DNA of 64,000 nt from Cupriavidus phytohabitans. Its GTDB lineage: Bacteria > Pseudomonadota > Gammaproteobacteria > Burkholderiales > Burkholderiaceae. This document shows, in pieces, positions 1-6,831 of this stretch; positions within the stretch are counted from its first letter, which is position 1, and each line of letters begins with the position of its first letter. The notes under the pieces were generated by a model that was given only the letters and a program-made list of their open reading frames with translations, was not told the origin of the DNA and made no database searches. Made by a program: the position numbers and the translations under genes. The DNA is taken from assembly GCF_000426345.1 (NCBI RefSeq), contig NZ_AUFE01000018.1, forward strand, positions 46,627-110,626, read 5' to 3'.

Positions 1-678
1 GGCGTGGCGCGCACCGCCGCCCAGCCACAGCAGCGGGCGCCGGGCGTTGACCAGGCGCTCGGCCAGCGCATCGAGCGCGTGCGCCGACGGCACGTGCTGC
101 GGCACCGGCAGCGGCTGCAGGTCCACCGGCATGTCGATCAGCGCGGCCTGGATGTCGATGGGGATTTCCACGCTGACCGGGCCGGTCGGCGCCGTCAGCG
201 CGGTCTGCACCGCCAGCTTGATGGTGCTGATCGCGGTGTCGGCGCTGCGGATGCGGAAGGCGGCCTTCGACACGGCCTTCAGCATGGTGAGCTGGTCCGG
301 CGCTTCGTGGATGTAGGCCAGGCTCTGGTCCAGGTACGGCGTCTCGATCTGGCCGGTGATATGGAGCATCGGCGTGCCGGCGGTCAGCGCTTCGACCATG
401 GCGCCGGCGGCGTTGCCCGCGGCGGTGCCGGTGCTGGTCAGGCATACGCCCAGGCCGCCGGTGGTGCGGGCACAGGCGTCGGCCATGTTGGTGCCGCCCG
501 CTTCGCCGCGTGCCGGCACGAAGCGGATCTTGCCGCGCTCGCCCATGGCGTCGAGGATCGGCATGTTGTGGATCGAGATCACGCCGAACGCGGCCTTGAC
601 CCCGCACTGCTCAAGGAACGCCGTGATGGCGCAGCCGACGGTGACCTGCTGTTGTTCGTACTGGTGTTGATTAGGCAT
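1..678 (-). CDS. Thiamine-diphosphate-dependent enzyme (acetolactate synthase-like), 5' part only
   Basis: This reading frame starts at the ATG read from 678 and stays open to the window edge, giving 226 residues of an enzyme that continues outside. The protein shows the N-terminal ThDP-binding (Pyr) domain of the acetolactate synthase/benzoylformate decarboxylase superfamily. The expected cofactor-activating glutamate is about residue 59 (PARGEAGG), followed by NMADACARTTG and LTSTGTAAGNAAG. The central domain begins near residue 190. The start overlaps the stop of the upstream SDR by 8 bases (ATGCCTAA), so it is translationally coupled as the last visible gene of the Rieske-oxygenase operon. 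Substrate cannot be told from this part; decarboxylation or carboligation of a 2-oxo acid is what the family does. Confidence 0.85.
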   Translation of the reverse strand, partial: MPNQHQYEQQQVTVGCAITAFLEQCGVKAAFGVISIHNMPILDAMGERGKIRFVPARGEAGGTNMADACARTTGGLGVCLTSTGTAAGNAAGAMVEALTAGTPMLHITGQIETPYLDQSLAYIHEAPDQLTMLKAVSKAAFRIRSADTAISTIKLAVQTALTAPTGPVSVEIPIDIQAALIDMPVDLQPLPVPQHVPSAHALDALAERLVNARRPLLWLGGGARHA

Positions 679-1483
679 GACGGGAGTGTCCTCCGGAGAT
701 ATCGATATGGCTGCCCGCGGTGTACGAAGACAACGGCGAGGCAAGGAACAGGATGGCGCGGGCTGCCTCGACAGGCAGTCCCAGACGTCCAAGGGGAATA
801 TGTTTCTGCTGGGCCAGGCGCGCGGTCCACGCGCCCCAGTCCAGGTGGCGGTCTTCTTCGGGGCGCGCCTCGAAGCGGCGGCGCCACTGGCCCGATTCGA
901 CCAGCCCGATCAGGATGCCGTTGACGCGGACACCCTTGGGCGCGAACTCGGTGGCCATCGAGCGCACCAGGTTCAGCACGCCGGCGCGCGCGGCGGAAGT
1001 CGCCACCATGTGCGGCTCGGGCTGCTGCGCCAGCAGCGAGTTGACGCAGACGATGGCGCCCTGGCCCGACTTCTCCAGCTGCGGCAAGAACGCGCGCGTC
1101 GGGTGGATCACGGAGAAGAACTTGAGCTGCAGTTCGTCCATCCAGGCCGCGTCTTCGGTATTGGCGAAGGTGGACACGCGGCCCTGGCCGGCGTTGTTGA
1201 CCAGCATGTCGACGTTGCCCAGCGTGGCCTGCACGTCGGCGGCGAAGGCGGCGACCTGTTCCGCCTTGAGCACGTCACAGGTGGCGGCATGGAGCCGGCA
1301 CCCGGGGAATGTCTCGCGCAGCTGCGCTTCGGCGCTGCGCAGGCGGGCTTCGTCGCGGCCGCACACGGCGACTGCGGCGCCCGCTTCGAGCAGCAACTCG
1401 ACGGTCGCCAGCCCGATGCCGGAGGACCCGCCGGTAACGACGGCAATCTTGCCGCCGAGTTCAATCATGGACATTGTCCTCAC
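671..1483 (-). CDS. SDR-family protein lacking the YxxxK catalytic pair
   Basis: About 270 residues with a clear short-chain dehydrogenase/reductase fold: TGGSSGIG nucleotide-binding motif near residue 17, NNAG near residue 95, and the MATEFAPKGVRVN strand after the active site. The usual YSASKAG active-site segment reads TSAARAG here, so the catalytic Tyr becomes Thr and the Lys becomes Arg. It may therefore be a non-canonical dehydrogenase or a protein that no longer reduces or oxidises a carbonyl. The start could be any of three closely spaced ATGs (residues 1, 4 or 6). The annotated start overlaps the IclR gene stop by 4 bases, and the end overlaps the start of the ThDP enzyme, so it lies tightly inside the operon. 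Confidence 0.85.
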   Translation of the reverse strand: MRTMSMIELGGKIAVVTGGSSGIGLATVELLLEAGAAVAVCGRDEARLRSAEAQLRETFPGCRLHAATCDVLKAEQVAAFAADVQATLGNVDMLVNNAGQGRVSTFANTEDAAWMDELQLKFFSVIHPTRAFLPQLEKSGQGAIVCVNSLLAQQPEPHMVATSAARAGVLNLVRSMATEFAPKGVRVNGILIGLVESGQWRRRFEARPEEDRHLDWGAWTARLAQQKHIPLGRLGLPVEAARAILFLASPLSSYTAGSHIDISGGHSRHA

Positions 1484-2331
1484 TCCCGATACAGATTCAC
1501 GACCTTGCCGGCGCTGTGCAGCGACGGCCGGTAGTCGAGCAGGCGCGACAGCTCGCCCGCGGTGTTCCTCACCTTCTCCACCATCGCGTCCAGCTGTTCC
1601 GGATCGATATGCGCGGCGGGAATGGTGGCGCCGAGCGCCGCCACCACCTTGCCGGTGCGGTCGCGCACCGGCGCGGCGATGGTCGAGATGCTGGCCTCGA
1701 AGAAGCCTTCCTGCAGCACATAGCCGCGCTCGCGGTCGCGCTGCACGATGGCAAAGAGCGCATCGGCCGTGCGCGGCGTGCTGTCGGAGAACACTTCCAG
1801 CTGCGCCTCCGGATACAGCGCGCGCAGTTCCGCCAGCGACAGGTCTTCGAGCAACACCCGGCCCAGCACCGTGGCATGCGCCGGCAAACGCGTGCCGACG
1901 TTGACCGAGCTGGCGAAGGGCCGCGGCGACACCGCCTTGGCCACATACACGATCGAACGCCCGTCGCGCACCACCAGGTTGGTCGGATAGCCGATCTCGT
2001 CGCGCAGCCGCTCCAGCAGCGGGCGGCCCAGCTCGGTCAGCTCCAGCGACGCCAGGTACTCGAACCCGAGCCGCAGCACCGCCATGCCCAGCCGGAAATC
2101 GCGGCCGCCGTCGGCGCGCTCGACAAAGCCCAGCATTTCCAGCGTGGCCAGCAGGCGGAACACGGTGGAGCGCGGCACCTTCAGGCGGCGCGCCAGTTCC
2201 GCGGCCGACATGGTGCGGTCCTTGCTGCTGAACTCGCCAAGCAGGCGCAGCCCGCGCTCCAGGCCCGGGACGATGTACTTGTCCGGGGTCTCGTTGGCGG
2301 CTGGCGTCGTCGGGAAGGCGTTGGTGTTCAT
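1480..2331 (-). CDS. IclR-family transcriptional regulator
   Basis: A 283-residue protein of typical IclR length. The N-terminal winged helix-turn-helix spans about residues 20-80 (LERGLRLLGEF, then AELARRLKVPRSTVFRLLATL), and the C-terminal effector-binding domain spans about 95-265 (SSVNVGTRLPAHATVLGRVLL, EGFFEASISTIAAPVRD). Such proteins regulate aromatic and organic-acid catabolism in response to a pathway metabolite. The gene sits inside the operon it probably controls, between the cupin and the degenerate SDR, which would make its expression depend on the operon promoter. Candidate binding sites are the 18-bp dyads at 5207-5243, 6243-6280 and 6639-6656. No such dyad lies just upstream of this gene. 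Confidence 0.93.
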   Translation of the reverse strand: MNTNAFPTTPAANETPDKYIVPGLERGLRLLGEFSSKDRTMSAAELARRLKVPRSTVFRLLATLEMLGFVERADGGRDFRLGMAVLRLGFEYLASLELTELGRPLLERLRDEIGYPTNLVVRDGRSIVYVAKAVSPRPFASSVNVGTRLPAHATVLGRVLLEDLSLAELRALYPEAQLEVFSDSTPRTADALFAIVQRDRERGYVLQEGFFEASISTIAAPVRDRTGKVVAALGATIPAAHIDPEQLDAMVEKVRNTAGELSRLLDYRPSLHSAGKVVNLYRE

Positions 2332-2362
2332 GGTCAGTGCGTGCGGACGGGCCGGTGGCGCA

Positions 2363-2899
2363 TCAGCGCTTGATCTTCGACAGCGGGTGCTCGGGCGGGT
2401 AGGTCGGCGTGATCGGCTTTTGGGCGCCGAGCATCACGCACATCAGCGCGTCTTCTTCGCCGATATTGATTTCCTCGCGGTACACGCCCGGCGGCACCGA
2501 GACCAGGTCGCGGTCGGTCAGGATGGTCTCGAAGCGCTCGCCGTCCTTTTCCAGGATCAGCTTGATCTTGCCGCGCATGACGAAGAACACCTCTTCCACG
2601 TCGGTGTGGATATGCGACGGGCCTTCATGACCGGCCGGGATGATCATCGTCGAGAAGGTGAAGTGTTCGCTCGGCACCGTGTTGGTGTCAGCGGCCACGC
2701 CGGTGCCGCCGGTGCCCAGGTAGCGCATCTGCGCGCGGCGGTACTTGGGGTCGTAGTCGGCCTGGAACTTCAGCGCGTCCCAGTCGTACTTACGCGTGGA
2801 GAAGCGCGCGACGCGGCTTTCCATCCACTGGTCGAACGAGGCGCCGTCCGGCTGGTCCCAGGAACGCTTGATATTTTGCTGTTGGGAAAGATCGCTCAT
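2363..2899 (-). CDS. Cupin-domain protein
   Basis: 178 residues. I chose the ATG at 2899 because an AAGGAA ribosome site lies just upstream; an in-frame ATG at 2959 would reach back over the end of the SDR gene. One conserved beta-barrel cupin domain fills the C-terminal two thirds. Motif 1 is visible as PSHIHTDVEEVFFVMRG, with two His and a Glu in metal-ligand positions. Motif 2 reads VPPGVYREEINIG, where the usual third His is not obvious, so metal binding may be altered. The N-terminal 70 residues (WDQPDGASFDQWMESRVARF) are an extension that I do not recognise. Placement between an SDR and the IclR gene suggests a dioxygenase, isomerase or binding role in the same pathway, but no reaction can be assigned. 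Confidence 0.85.
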   Translation of the reverse strand: MSDLSQQQNIKRSWDQPDGASFDQWMESRVARFSTRKYDWDALKFQADYDPKYRRAQMRYLGTGGTGVAADTNTVPSEHFTFSTMIIPAGHEGPSHIHTDVEEVFFVMRGKIKLILEKDGERFETILTDRDLVSVPPGVYREEINIGEEDALMCVMLGAQKPITPTYPPEHPLSKIKR

Positions 2900-2945
2900 T
2901 TGGATTCCTTCTGCTTTTGATGTGGCTTTCGGTGGATCGGTTGGA

Positions 2946-3719
2946 TCAATGCATGACAAAGCCGCCGTTGACCGCCAGCGTCTGGCCGGTCACGAAACGG
3001 GCGAGGTCGGACAGTGCGAACAGCACCGCGCCGCAGACGTCGTCGGGCAGTTGCTCGCGCGAGATCGCGCGCTGCTCGCGGTACAGGTCGTGGCGGTGCT
3101 GGGGCACGTATTCGGTGGCTTCCACCAGCGTCAGGCCAGGGGCCACCGCGTTGACGGTGATCTGGTCCTTGCCCAGCTCGCGCGCCAGCGAACGGGTCAT
3201 GCCGATGATGGCGCTCTTGCTGGCCACATAGGCGAGCAGGTTGGGCGCGCCCCACAGCGGCGTATCCGAGGCCAGGTTGACCACCGCGCCACGGCCGCTG
3301 GCGCGCAGCGCCGGCAGGCAGGCCGCGGTCATCAGCCAGGTGCCGCGGACGTTGACGTTCATCACGCGGTCCCAGGTGGCGATGTCGATGGCGCTGGCGT
3401 CGCGGCCGCCCGAATCGGTCACGGCGGCGTTGTTGACCAGGCCGTCGAGGCCGCCCAGGGCCTTCACCGCCGCGTCGGCGCAGGCCTGCACCGAGGCGGG
3501 GTCCGACAGGTCGAGCGTGACCGGCACCACTTTCAGTCCGGCAGCCCGCAACGCGTCAGCTTCCTGCTGCAGGCGCTCGGCCAGGATGTCGGCCATGGCC
3601 ACGCTGGCGCCGGCTTCGGCCAGCGACTTGACGAAGGCCAGGCCCAGGCCGCGCGCGGCGCCGGTGACCAGCACCTTGCGGCCTGCCAGCAGCGTGTTGT
3701 TCTGGATGGCCTCAGGCAT
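2946..3719 (-). CDS. SDR-family NAD(P)-dependent oxidoreductase
   Basis: 257 residues, a complete classical SDR. It has TGAARGLG at about residues 19-26, NNAA near 96, a catalytic Ser in VNLASD and the active-site Tyr-Lys pair in YVASKSA, then VNAVAPGL. It is most like the dehydrogenases that act on cis-dihydrodiols or hydroxy-acids next to Rieske oxygenases. It overlaps the 3' end of the Rieske oxygenase by 8 bases, so the two are coupled. Oxidation of the oxygenase product, for example re-aromatisation of a dihydrodiol, is a reasonable inference from position. The family alone does not prove it. Confidence 0.9.
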   Translation of the reverse strand: MPEAIQNNTLLAGRKVLVTGAARGLGLAFVKSLAEAGASVAMADILAERLQQEADALRAAGLKVVPVTLDLSDPASVQACADAAVKALGGLDGLVNNAAVTDSGGRDASAIDIATWDRVMNVNVRGTWLMTAACLPALRASGRGAVVNLASDTPLWGAPNLLAYVASKSAIIGMTRSLARELGKDQITVNAVAPGLTLVEATEYVPQHRHDLYREQRAISREQLPDDVCGAVLFALSDLARFVTGQTLAVNGGFVMH

Positions 3720-4782
3720 GGCTGGCGGCTCCCGAGGCTTGCGCCGGTTTCAGCATGGCAACCGGCTCGTCGGCGACTTCCTGCTCGGCGCGGCGCTTCA
3801 GCAGACGGCGCACGCGCGTGATGCCGGCATCGTGCTGGTACAGCATCTCGTGGTCGCGCGCGTTGGGGGCCATCATTTCCAGCACCACGCGGTCCTGCTC
3901 CAGCACGTCCCAGTGCAGCTGCTCCAGGCGATTGCGATACAGGAAGCGCCACACGTCGCGCTCCCAGCCCTGCACGTGGCGGGTACGCCAGAAGAACACC
4001 ATGCAGTGGTCTTCATCCACCGGGGTAGCCATGCCGACGATGCCGAACGGACCGCCGGGGCCGACGCTGGCGCGGTACGGGATCGCCAGGCGCAGCCACA
4101 GCGTGCCGGTCTCGCCGAATTCCACCCAGTCGAAGTTGACGCCGCGCTGGCCGGTCTTCTCGAACACCAGGCCGTGCTCGGTTTCGCGGATCTGCATCAC
4201 GGCGGACTTTTCGCCGCAGGCCATCGAATGCGACACCGCGTGCAGGTAGGCGCCGTGCATCGGGTCCATCACGTTGTCGATGGCGTAGCGGTAGTTGCAG
4301 TCCCAGTGCGCCACGCACAGGAAGTTGCTGTGTTCCTCGCTGACCAGTTCTTCCGGCAGGCGCAGCTCGTCGGGGCTGCCTTCGCCTTGCGGCGCCTGGT
4401 CGCCGAACCACAGGAAGATCGCGCCGGCCTTTTCCTGCACCGGGTAGCTGCGCACGCAGGTGCGGCCTTCCAGCGGGCAGCTTTCGACCGCCGGCACGCT
4501 CTTGACCTGGCCGTCGCCGCCGACTTCCACGCCGTGGTACCAGCAGGCGACGCGGTCGCCCAGGTTCCAGCCCATCGACAGGCGCGCGCCGCGGTGCGGG
4601 CAGCGGTCTTCCAGCGCGTGGACCTGGCCGGCGCCGTCGCGCCACAGCACGATGTTCTGGCTCAGGCGGGTGATGCCGATCGGGGCATGGGTCACGGCCC
4701 ATGAGGCGGCGACCGGGTACCAGTAGTTGCGCAGGCCGGTGTTCAGGCGGGCTTCGGCGCGGGCTTGCTTGTTCGATTCCAT
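3712..4782 (-). CDS. Rieske non-haem iron oxygenase, alpha subunit
   Basis: 356 residues. The N-terminal Rieske [2Fe-2S] domain has Cys61-x-His63 (CPHRG) and Cys80-x2-His83 (CWYHG). The catalytic domain carries the mononuclear iron motif N170-x2-D173-x2-H176-x4-H181 (NVMDPMHGAYLH). The length and single-subunit look fit the phthalate dioxygenase / vanillate O-demethylase group, which hydroxylate or O-demethylate aromatic acids using electrons from a separate reductase. No reductase gene is present in the window, so the electron donor must be encoded elsewhere. The gene lies 39 bases after the small upstream gene and overlaps the following SDR. It is the likely first committed enzyme of this catabolic operon. 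Confidence 0.93.
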   Translation of the reverse strand: MESNKQARAEARLNTGLRNYWYPVAASWAVTHAPIGITRLSQNIVLWRDGAGQVHALEDRCPHRGARLSMGWNLGDRVACWYHGVEVGGDGQVKSVPAVESCPLEGRTCVRSYPVQEKAGAIFLWFGDQAPQGEGSPDELRLPEELVSEEHSNFLCVAHWDCNYRYAIDNVMDPMHGAYLHAVSHSMACGEKSAVMQIRETEHGLVFEKTGQRGVNFDWVEFGETGTLWLRLAIPYRASVGPGGPFGIVGMATPVDEDHCMVFFWRTRHVQGWERDVWRFLYRNRLEQLHWDVLEQDRVVLEMMAPNARDHEMLYQHDAGITRVRRLLKRRAEQEVADEPVAMLKPAQASGAASHA

Positions 4783-4821
4783 GTGGTTCTCGCTAAGAGC
4801 TGTTCCGGGGCGGCTTGGTTC

Positions 4822-5127
4822 TCAGGCACCCAGACGGCGCATTTCCGACAGGAAGCGCTCTTCGGTCCAGGGCTGGCTGTCGACGGTCAGGAAGCCGGCG
4901 GCGTTGAACGCGCGCACGATGTCCTGCGGGCTCTGCGCACCGCCTTCGAAGGCGGCCTCGAGCGCATCGCCAAGCGCGTTCTCATAGGCGCTCGGGGCGC
5001 TGGCGCGGGTCTGCCACACGATGTTGGCAACCTTGCCGGGCTGTTCGATATGGCCCTTGCCTGCGACGTTGTTCGGCGCCGGACGCTCCCAGGGCACCAG
5101 GTTCGGGTTGTACGAGAGGCTTTCCAT
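4822..5127 (-). CDS. Small conserved-looking protein leading the Rieske oxygenase operon
   Basis: 101 residues from the ATG at 5127, which has GGAG about nine bases upstream; an alternative ATG at 5142 adds five residues. The protein is soluble, with a Pro/Asn-rich start (LSYNPNLVPWERPAPNN), then a helical region rich in Ala/Glu (YENALGDALEAAFEGG), and a last third (SPQDIVRAFNAAGFLTVDSQPWTEERFLSEMRRL) that looks like a helix-turn-helix-like fold similar to that of recombinase-associated HTH domains. I do not recognise a characterised family. It is the first gene after the operon promoter and immediately precedes the oxygenase, so an accessory or assembly role is possible. Confidence 0.75.
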   Translation of the reverse strand: MESLSYNPNLVPWERPAPNNVAGKGHIEQPGKVANIVWQTRASAPSAYENALGDALEAAFEGGAQSPQDIVRAFNAAGFLTVDSQPWTEERFLSEMRRLGA

Positions 5128-5206
5128 TGCGCTTTGCTCCATGTCTTGCAGCGTTGGTGGACCGTGTTCCGAACCGCCCGGGCGCGCCCTGCTTTTGCGT
5201 CCGTCG

Positions 5207-5243
5207 TGTTTTACTAATGAAACACTGGTTTAGATATTGAACA
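5207..5243. promoter_or_regulatory. Tandem IclR-type operator before the Rieske operon
   Basis: Two adjacent 18-bp dyads separated by one base: TGTTTTACTAATGAAACA (5207-5224) and TGGTTTAGATATTGAACA (5226-5243). Both have the form TGnT-N10-AACA with an AT-rich centre. They lie about 80 bases upstream of the first gene of the minus-strand operon, in an otherwise GC-rich region. The arrangement of paired near-palindromes is usual for IclR-family operators. That the regulator at 1480-2331 binds here is inference. Confidence 0.55.
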
Positions 5244-5365
5244 CAGGTACGACTATAGACAACGCGACCGCAAAAATTGACTGGGGTAAACCCGTGAGTC
5301 CGGGTCAGGTGGCGCAAGCGTCGCGCCAGGGCAGCGGCGCCGCACGACTGGCGGCGCTGGCGGGA

Positions 5366-6250
5366 TCAGGCGGTGCCTTCAGGCAGCGCCGAGCGGATCA
5401 GCCGTGCGGTGGCGGCGGCCTGCTCGATGTAGCACGCATGGCCGGCGTCGGGGATCAGGGCCAGCGGCAGGTCGAAGCGTTCGGCCAGCGTGCCGCAGGC
5501 CAGCGGCGTGGTCACCACGTCGTGGCTCCCGCAGGCGATGCGCGTGGGCAGTAATGGCGGACGGCGCGACAGGTAACGGTCGATATCGTCGCCGCACAGC
5601 ATCGCCACGGCCTGGCGATAGCCGTCCGGGTTGAGCCGCTGCATGTTCCAGCGCACCCACGACTGTGCCCCGGCATCGGCCAGCTCGCTCAGCAGCCGGG
5701 CGGGCCCGCGTTGCGCCAGCCCTTCCACGCCGAACGTGTCCAATGCCGCCAGCCGCTGCTGTGCCACCTGCTGCGCCTGCGCCTCCTTGCCCGCGGCGCC
5801 GTATCCCTGGGCCACGCTCAGCAGCAGCAGCCGCGCGGGCAGGTTGCGTGCATTGGCGACATAGGCCGCGGCCATCAGTGCGCCCAGCGAATGGCCGACG
5901 ATCAGGGCAGGCTGGATCGCCAGCGCCTGCAGCATGCCGTCCAGCCGTTGCGCGTAGTCGGATGCGAGCGGGCGCTGCTGCGCCAGCGGCGTCGAATTGC
6001 CGTAGCCCGGCGCGTCCCAGGCGATCACGCGCGCCTGCGCGGCCAGCAGGCTGGCGCAAGGCAGCCATGAAGCTGCGCCTGAGCTGATGCCATGCAGCAG
6101 CACGATCGAGGGCCCGCTGGTGCCGCCGCTGCGGTAAGCCACCTGTGCGCCGCCGTCCACCGTTACCTCGCGTTCCGCAAACCCGTTGCTCAGGGCCTCC
6201 AGGAGCCGCCGGTCCGGCTGCGAAAAAGTGGGGGGCTGATTCTGTTTCAT
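5366..6250 (-). CDS. Alpha/beta hydrolase
   Basis: 294 residues with the alpha/beta-hydrolase fold. The oxyanion-hole HG motif is in LLHGISSG, the nucleophile elbow is GHSLG (Ser near residue 121), and the C-terminal catalytic His is in DAGHACYIEQ. There is no signal peptide. It resembles the hydrolases that cleave C-C bonds after ring fission or open ester/enol-lactone intermediates in aromatic catabolism. It is transcribed separately from the Rieske operon. The start codon at 6250 lies inside the dyad at 6243-6260 and has no purine-rich ribosome site in front of it, so the message may be leaderless or start further downstream. Confidence 0.88.
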   Translation of the reverse strand: MKQNQPPTFSQPDRRLLEALSNGFAEREVTVDGGAQVAYRSGGTSGPSIVLLHGISSGAASWLPCASLLAAQARVIAWDAPGYGNSTPLAQQRPLASDYAQRLDGMLQALAIQPALIVGHSLGALMAAAYVANARNLPARLLLLSVAQGYGAAGKEAQAQQVAQQRLAALDTFGVEGLAQRGPARLLSELADAGAQSWVRWNMQRLNPDGYRQAVAMLCGDDIDRYLSRRPPLLPTRIACGSHDVVTTPLACGTLAERFDLPLALIPDAGHACYIEQAAATARLIRSALPEGTA

Positions 6251-6280
6251 ATATAAAACTTAGGTTTGCAAATAAAACCT
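6243..6280. promoter_or_regulatory. Tandem dyads overlapping the hydrolase start
   Basis: TGTTTCATATATAAAACT (6243-6260) is followed one base later by the inverted repeat AGGTTT-N7-AAACCT (6262-6280). The first shares the 12-mer CATATATAAAAC with the site at 6644-6655. The pair mirrors the tandem arrangement at 5207-5243. Position over the start codon suggests direct repression of the hydrolase gene. Confidence 0.5.
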
Positions 6281-6831
6281 CTGAAGCATAGGCGTGCGTA
6301 TCGGGAAACTGGATCAGGGTAAACGATAGGCCTATCCAGCTCGAAAGCCCAACGCACCGGGGCTGGTGCACGCACCGTTTGCGCGGCGTGGCCGGCCGTT
6401 GGCCCTTTGCATCGGGCGCAATGCCTTTGCCGGTGCGGCAAAACGCGTGAAAGGACGGGCCTTGGATGGCGCGCGCAGAGGCGTGACGACGTACCGTGCC
6501 GCGCGCACGCCAGGCTTCCCGCGAGTGCAGCCGGCGGCTGTCCAGCATGTCATCGCCGTACCGCACTAGGGATAACCCTCCTCACCGCTTTTCGAAACTC
6601 GAAGCTATATTTCGTTCAACGTTTCTTATGTTGTTTGATGTTCCATATATAAAACAGAAAAGCGGCTATGACGGCATTTTTCGCTAGGCATCACCGCTTC
6701 TGACGGCTCACTCGGGCCAACAAGAGGAGACACCCCTGCCAACAACGAGCCTGCCCTGAATCCGCCCGCCATCGCAGCGGCCCGGACCACAAAGACGAAT
6801 ACAAGACAGAAAAACGGAAGGAAACTGGTAG
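6281..6831. other. Divergent intergenic region with porin promoter area
   Basis: No gene found. The segment up to about 6580 is GC-rich and featureless. From about 6590 to 6665 it becomes AT-rich and holds the dyad described at 6639-6656, so the porin promoter probably lies there, leaving a leader of well over 100 bases. Confidence 0.4.
6639..6656. promoter_or_regulatory. IclR-type dyad upstream of the porin gene
   Basis: TGTTCCATATATAAAACA, a TGTT-N10-AACA dyad that differs from the site at 6243-6260 at only two positions. It lies 176 bases before the porin start codon, in an AT-rich stretch that probably contains the promoter. It links porin and Bug expression to the same regulator as the catabolic operon. 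Confidence 0.5.

Noticed and set aside
5207..5243. Reading the dyads as CRP or other sites
   Set aside because: The TGTGA half-site of CRP is not present. The spacing and tandem pattern fit an IclR-type dimer pair better.
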